A DNA stretch of 10,998 nt from an uncultured Phycisphaerae bacterium (GTDB taxonomy: Bacteria; Planctomycetota; Phycisphaerae; Sedimentisphaerales; Anaerohalosphaeraceae): assembly GCA_937995495.1 (NCBI GenBank), contig CALKKA010000163.1:1-10998 (forward strand), given 5' to 3'. Position numbers and translations under genes: made by a program. This document shows positions 7,528 to 10,998 of the stretch, one piece after another. Position 1 is the stretch's first letter. Every line of letters begins with the position of its first letter. The notes beneath the pieces were generated by a model, which was not told the DNA's origin, did not search any database, and worked only from the letters and a program-made list of their open reading frames with translations.

Positions 7528-7965
7528 ATGAAGTTATCATCAAGAACGCGGTATGGGATGAGAGCCATCCTTGAGTTGGCTATTGAGTATGGCAAAGCTC
7601 CCCTGCAGATCAAGGTTATCGCAGAGCGGGAGGATATTTCTAATAAATACCTTGAGCAGCTGATCGCAATGCTCAAAGCCTCTGGTCTTGTCCGCAGTAT
7701 TCGTGGTCCCAGAGGGGGGTACATGTTGGCCAAACCGCCGGAGGAGATCCAACTTAAGGAAATCTTTTTGACGCTGGAAGGTCCGATGGTTCCCGCTGAA
7801 TGTTTACAGCATCCGGAGTATTGCCCCCGATGTACCGATTGCGCAACGCGTCAAATTTGGCAGGAGTTGCAAGATGCCATTTTCGGTGTTCTTGAATCAG
7901 TAACACTTGCGGATCTGGTTGAGCGGTCGCTGAACGCCAAAAAGACAACCAATTATCAAATATAA
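7528..7965 (+). CDS. Rrf2-family transcriptional regulator with four cysteines (CymR/IscR-like)
   Basis: The protein has 145 residues; AGGAG sits seven nt before the ATG. The start MKLSSRTRYGMRAILELA, then IAEREDISNKYLEQLIAMLKASGLVRSIRGPRGGYML (about 31-67), is the standard Rrf2 winged helix-turn-helix, close to the CymR and IscR layout. After LEGPMVPAE come Cys92, Cys99, Cys102 and Cys105 (spacing C-x6-C-x2-C-x2-C). IscR and NsrR bind a [2Fe-2S] or [4Fe-4S] cluster with three cysteines at about this place, whereas B. subtilis CymR lacks them. So this protein probably senses Fe-S or redox state but sits where a cysteine-metabolism regulator would: 25 nt upstream of cysK. It is most likely an autoregulated repressor of the five-gene operon. 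Whether it responds to Fe-S supply, to O-acetylserine through CysK, or to both cannot be read from the sequence. Confidence 0.93.
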   Translation: MKLSSRTRYGMRAILELAIEYGKAPLQIKVIAEREDISNKYLEQLIAMLKASGLVRSIRGPRGGYMLAKPPEEIQLKEIFLTLEGPMVPAECLQHPEYCPRCTDCATRQIWQELQDAIFGVLESVTLADLVERSLNAKKTTNYQI

Positions 7966-7990
7966 GATTCAATTCAAGGGAGAGCATAAG

Positions 7991-8923
7991 ATGGCCAATA
8001 TTTATGAAGATATTACGGCAACCGTCGGTCGAACCCCTTTGGTTAAACTTAATCACATCGCCGGTCCGAATGCCGCCGTGCTAGCAAAGATGGAATCGTT
8101 CAATCCGTGCGGATCCGTGAAAGACCGGATCGCGATCTCGATGATTTCGCAGGCCGAGCAATCTGGGCAAATTAACGCGGGGACTGTTTTGATTGAGCCA
8201 ACCAGCGGAAATACGGGAATCGGTCTGGCTTTTGTTTGCGCGGCTCGCGGGTATAAGCTCATTTTGACGATGCCGGAGTCGATGAGTCTTGAACGGAGAA
8301 AATTACTGAAAATGCTGGGTGCGGAAATTGTCTTGACGCCGGCGTCAAAGGGCATGAAAGGCGCAGTTCAGGAAGCGGAGAATCTGCAGAAAGAGACGCC
8401 GAATTCACTGATCCCTCAGCAATTTGTAAACCCAGCGAATCCTGAGATTCATCGGAGAACAACCGCTGTTGAGATTTGGGATGACACCGACGGCGAGGTT
8501 GACATCTTTGTTTCCGGTGTCGGGACGGGCGGCACGGTTACAGGCTGCGGTGAGTATTTAAAAAAGAAAAATCCCACTATTGAAATCATCGCCGTCGAAC
8601 CATCGGATTCGCCGGTACTGTCCGGCGGGAACCCCGGACCCCATAAACTCCAGGGTATTGGGGCTGGTTTTATTCCTTGCGTATTGAATACGAAGATTTA
8701 CGATCGTATTATTACGGTTACAAACGAGGATGCGATAGAAGCGGCGCGTGATATGGCCCGACGGGAAGGTATTTTAGGCGGGATTAGCGCCGGAGCCGCC
8801 TGCCATGTTGCGGTCGAGCTTTCCAAGCAGCCGGAGAATGCAGGGAAGACCATTGTCTTTATTATGTGCGACACTGGCGAGCGCTATCTTTCCACAGACC
8901 TGTATGCTCATCTGTTACCGTAG
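7991..8923 (+). CDS. cysK: Cysteine synthase (O-acetylserine sulfhydrylase A)
   Basis: The protein has 310 residues, the usual length for CysK. Purine-rich AAGGGAGAG lies just upstream of the ATG. It is a fold-type II PLP enzyme: NPCGSVKDR places the PLP lysine at Lys44, EPTSGNTGIG (about 68-77) is the substrate-binding loop, VSGVGTGGTVTG (about 177-188) cradles the PLP phosphate, and GIGAGFIP and GISAGAA follow. Reaction: O-acetyl-L-serine plus sulfide gives L-cysteine and acetate, in the cytoplasm. The acetylserine donor is made by the cysE product encoded 23 nt downstream, and the two proteins form the cysteine synthase complex in many bacteria. In Firmicutes CysK also binds the Rrf2 protein CymR as a co-regulator, and here an Rrf2 gene is directly upstream. 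A cystathionine beta-synthase lacking its heme region would look alike, but the neighbours favour CysK. Confidence 0.96.
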   Translation: MANIYEDITATVGRTPLVKLNHIAGPNAAVLAKMESFNPCGSVKDRIAISMISQAEQSGQINAGTVLIEPTSGNTGIGLAFVCAARGYKLILTMPESMSLERRKLLKMLGAEIVLTPASKGMKGAVQEAENLQKETPNSLIPQQFVNPANPEIHRRTTAVEIWDDTDGEVDIFVSGVGTGGTVTGCGEYLKKKNPTIEIIAVEPSDSPVLSGGNPGPHKLQGIGAGFIPCVLNTKIYDRIITVTNEDAIEAARDMARREGILGGISAGAACHVAVELSKQPENAGKTIVFIMCDTGERYLSTDLYAHLLP

Positions 8924-8946
8924 GCTGCTTTGAAAGTACAGTGACG

Positions 8947-9897
8947 ATGAACGAACCAAACCCGAACTATCTCGATGACCTTGAGACGCTCACAGAGCGT
9001 CTGGTTTCTACTTATCAGGGGGATTCCGGCATTAATTTTATTGATGTTCGAAATCTTCCCGTCCGGGGGGAGATCCTTCATCTGATTGAGTCGCTGATGG
9101 AACTGCTGTTCCCCGGTTATACCGGACGCCACAAAGTGACGCGGGACACTGTGCAGTCTGTTGTGGCAGATCTGCTAAGTGTTCTGGGTGCTGAGCTCGC
9201 TGTGCAGATCGAACTGGCGTTGCGTCATCAATGCCGACTGGAGTCCTGCACGACTTGCGATTGCACCGATTTAGCTTCTCGACACGCCGCGAAGCTTCTC
9301 AAGAAACTGCCGCACATACGTGAAATACTGAAGACAGATATTCAGGCGGCCTTTGATGGTGACCCCGCTGCGAAATCGTTTGAAGAGGTTGTTATCAGCT
9401 ATCCCTATATCGATGCGATTTCGATCCATCGGGTCGCCCATGAGCTGTATTTGATGGAGGTTCCGTTAATTCCCCGGATCATGAGTGAGTCTGCTCATTC
9501 AAAGACGGGGATCGACATTCATCCCGGTGCCCAAATCGGAGACTCCTTTTTCATTGATCATGGGACCGGTGTTGTCATTGGAGAGACGGCGGTCATTGGC
9601 AGTCATGTGAAGATCTATCAAGGTGTGACGCTGGGGGCGCTGAGTTTCCCTAAGGATGAAAGTGGCCGGATCATCAGAGACCAGAAGCGGCACCCCACAC
9701 TTGAAGATGGTGTGACGGTGTATGCAGAGGCTACGATCCTGGGAGATATCACAATTGGTGAGGGTGCTGTTGTTGGCGGCAATGTGTGGATTCGTGAGTC
9801 GGTGCCGCCCGGAACGATGGTGGCGATTGCAAAGCCGGAGGCGCTGTATAAGAAAAAGGGCCCAAGCTTCGACGATCGACAGGAGTACTATATATGA
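8947..9897 (+). CDS. cysE: Serine O-acetyltransferase, EpsC type
   Basis: From the ATG at 8947 the protein has 316 residues. An upstream ATG (8866) lies inside cysK and would add an extension without homology, so it is rejected; an in-frame GTG at 8941 is a possible alternative. A long helical N-terminus (1-150) precedes a left-handed beta-helix (about 185-295) of hexapeptide repeats. Conserved catalytic residues are Asp190 (DIHPGAQIG), Asp204-His205 (FIDHGTGVVIGETAV) and His249 (KRHP), matching Asp143, Asp157/His158 and His193 of E. coli CysE. SYPYIDAISIHRVAHELYL is typical of the EpsC subgroup. Reaction: serine plus acetyl-CoA gives O-acetylserine, the first committed step of cysteine synthesis. 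Cys96, Cys101, Cys104 and Cys106 form an unusual cluster in the N-terminal part (CRLESCTTCDC). The gene overlaps nadA by 4 nt (ATGA), so the two are translationally coupled. Confidence 0.95.
   Translation: MNEPNPNYLDDLETLTERLVSTYQGDSGINFIDVRNLPVRGEILHLIESLMELLFPGYTGRHKVTRDTVQSVVADLLSVLGAELAVQIELALRHQCRLESCTTCDCTDLASRHAAKLLKKLPHIREILKTDIQAAFDGDPAAKSFEEVVISYPYIDAISIHRVAHELYLMEVPLIPRIMSESAHSKTGIDIHPGAQIGDSFFIDHGTGVVIGETAVIGSHVKIYQGVTLGALSFPKDESGRIIRDQKRHPTLEDGVTVYAEATILGDITIGEGAVVGGNVWIRESVPPGTMVAIAKPEALYKKKGPSFDDRQEYYI
9881..9897 (+). promoter_or_regulatory. RBS and ATGA overlap coupling cysE to nadA
   Basis: AGGAG (9881-9885) lies eight nt before the nadA ATG (9894), inside the end of cysE. 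The cysE stop TGA (9895-9897) overlaps that ATG. This fixes the nadA start and indicates translational coupling. Confidence 0.8.
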
Positions 9898-10808
9898 GCT
9901 CAGCATTGATCGAGAAAGTTCAACTCTTAAAAAAACAGCGAAACGCTGTGATTTTGGCGCACAATTATCAACCGGGCGAAATTCAGGACATCGCCGATTA
10001 TACGGGCGACTCGCTGGGCCTGAGTGTGCAGGCGGCGCAGACTGATGCGGATGTAATCGTCTTTTGCGGGGTGCTTTTCATGGCCGAAACCGCAGCGATC
10101 CTGTCGCCGGACAAGACCGTGCTGCTTCCGGACAAATACGCCGGATGTCCGATGGCGGATATGATCAACGCTCAGCAGCTGCAGGAATTAAAAAATGAGC
10201 ATCCGGATGCTTTAGTGGTTTGCTATGTCAACTCGACGGCAGCGGTAAAGGCCTTAAGTGATTATTGTTGCACGAGCGGCAATGCGCTGGAATTGGTGAA
10301 TTCATTACCTGCTGATCGTGAGGTGATCTTTGTTCCCGATAAAAATCTGGGCGGCTTTATCGTTGAGCGGGCGGGGCGAGAGATGATTCTTTGGCCCGGG
10401 TATTGTGCGACGCATATGCGGATCCTGGCCTCTGATATTGTCAGCGCCCGAGAGGAACATCCCGATGCATGGGTGCTGGCGCATCCGGAATGCACGCCAG
10501 ATGTTCGGGCTCTGGCGGATCAATTGCTCAGCACTGGCCAGATGCTTCAATTTGCGAAAACCAGCGGTGTGAATGAATTTGTTATCGCAACCGAAAATGG
10601 CATTCTTCATTCGCTTCAAAAGCAGAACCCGGATAAACGATTTTATCCGGTTACAGAGAAGGCTGTTTGTCCGAATATGAAAAAAATATCACTGGAAAAG
10701 GTGGCTTGGGCATTGGAAGATCTGCGGTATCAGATCACGGTTCCGGAGCCTGTTTGCACCAAAGCAAAACGCTCGCTGGACCGAATGTTAGCGGTTATCC
10801 CGAAATAA
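9894..10808 (+). CDS. nadA: Quinolinate synthase A ([4Fe-4S] enzyme of NAD synthesis)
   Basis: The protein has 304 residues, the compact length seen in Thermotoga and Pyrococcus rather than the longer E. coli form. The [4Fe-4S] ligands are Cys85 (YAGCPMADM), Cys171 (WPGYCATHMRI) and Cys259 (EKAVCPNMKKI), with the spacing of T. maritima NadA. Further family landmarks are AHNYQPGEIQDIADYTGDSLGLS (23-45), VNSTAAVKA, PDKNLGG (148-154), HPEC (Cys200) and ATENGI. Reaction: iminoaspartate plus dihydroxyacetone phosphate gives quinolinate in the cytoplasm. No nadB or nadC gene is in the window, so its partners are elsewhere; some bacteria use aspartate dehydrogenase in place of NadB. Its place between cysE and metY, translationally coupled to cysE, is atypical. 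The cluster depends on cysteine-derived sulfur, which may explain the link. Confidence 0.96.
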   Translation: MSSALIEKVQLLKKQRNAVILAHNYQPGEIQDIADYTGDSLGLSVQAAQTDADVIVFCGVLFMAETAAILSPDKTVLLPDKYAGCPMADMINAQQLQELKNEHPDALVVCYVNSTAAVKALSDYCCTSGNALELVNSLPADREVIFVPDKNLGGFIVERAGREMILWPGYCATHMRILASDIVSAREEHPDAWVLAHPECTPDVRALADQLLSTGQMLQFAKTSGVNEFVIATENGILHSLQKQNPDKRFYPVTEKAVCPNMKKISLEKVAWALEDLRYQITVPEPVCTKAKRSLDRMLAVIPK

Positions 10809-10844
10809 AGAATACTATTACTCAGAGCATAAGGAATAATGACA

Positions 10845-10998
10845 ATGGAAGAAAAAGAATACAAATTAGAAACGCTGGCTTTGCATGCAGGTCAGGAAGT
10901 TGACAGCACGACACTGAGTCGTGCGGTACCGATCTATCAGACAACCAGTTATGTCTTTAACGACGCTGACCATGCGGCCAATCTTTTTGCCCTGAAAG
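10845..10998 (+). CDS. metY: O-acetylhomoserine sulfhydrylase, N-terminal part (continues beyond window)
   Basis: Only about 51 codons lie in the window and the frame is open to the right edge. The residues ETLALHAGQEV, RAVPIYQTTSYVFND and DHAANLFALK are the N-terminal signature of the Cys/Met-metabolism PLP family, closest to O-acetylhomoserine aminocarboxypropyltransferase. Two in-frame ATGs exist, 10839 and 10845; AAGGA at 10831-10835 is only 3 nt from the first but 9 nt from the second, so 10845 is preferred. Known reaction: O-acetylhomoserine plus sulfide gives homocysteine. It follows nadA after about 36 nt and is likely the last or a late gene of the sulfide-assimilation operon. Cystathionine gamma-synthase or methionine gamma-lyase cannot be wholly excluded, since the PLP lysine lies beyond the edge. 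Confidence 0.88.
   Translation, partial: MEEKEYKLETLALHAGQEVDSTTLSRAVPIYQTTSYVFNDADHAANLFALK

Noticed and set aside
8866..8946. Upstream ATG that would extend cysE by 27 residues
   Set aside because: It starts inside the cysK coding region, lacks a ribosome binding site and encodes an extension without family resemblance; the ATG at 8947 fits the family start better.
9499..9906. 135-codon minus-strand open frame
   Set aside because: It is antisense to the cysE beta-helix, with no motif and no ribosome binding site.

Overview
This window looks like an ordinary chromosomal segment of a free-living bacterium. Nine protein-coding genes lie in two divergent groups, with no tRNA, rRNA, insertion sequence, phage gene or CRISPR array visible. 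Coding GC looks moderate (around 50%) and the central intergenic region is clearly AT-richer. The taxon cannot be fixed from the sequence alone. The long HPr-like protein, the glycosyltransferase fused to a helical C-terminal domain, and the EpsC-type serine acetyltransferase would suit a planctomycete (Phycisphaerae-like) or a neighbouring anaerobic lineage. This is a weak inference.

Left half (1-6960), all on the minus strand. Read in transcription order it holds: a 762-residue GT4-type glycosyltransferase with a C-terminal all-helical domain; exodeoxyribonuclease III (xthA), 7 nt downstream and so co-transcribed; a 534-residue protein of unknown role with an HPr-like domain (GFHVRPS, His363) after a long helical N-terminus; and the RNA-binding protein Tex, which runs off the left edge after 696 codons.

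Centre (6961-7527), a 567-bp divergent intergenic region. On the minus strand it has a promoter with perfect TTGACA and TATAAT hexamers (7321-7348), which would give the glycosyltransferase mRNA a leader of about 350 nt. It also has six same-orientation TTGAC motifs. On the plus strand a promoter and an imperfect palindrome lie just upstream of the Rrf2 gene and probably serve for autoregulation.

Right half (7528-10998), all on the plus strand and apparently one operon: an Rrf2/CymR/IscR-like regulator with four cysteines, cysK, cysE (epsC type), nadA and the start of metY. CysE makes O-acetylserine, CysK turns it into cysteine with sulfide, and MetY uses sulfide and O-acetylhomoserine to make homocysteine. 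The unit is therefore a sulfide-assimilation operon under a probable cysteine or Fe-S responsive repressor. The [4Fe-4S] enzyme quinolinate synthase (NadA) is translationally coupled to cysE inside it, linking NAD synthesis to sulfur supply. The points most worth following are the HPr-like protein, the Rrf2-cys-nadA-metY arrangement and the central regulatory region. No wholly new defence or mobile system is visible.
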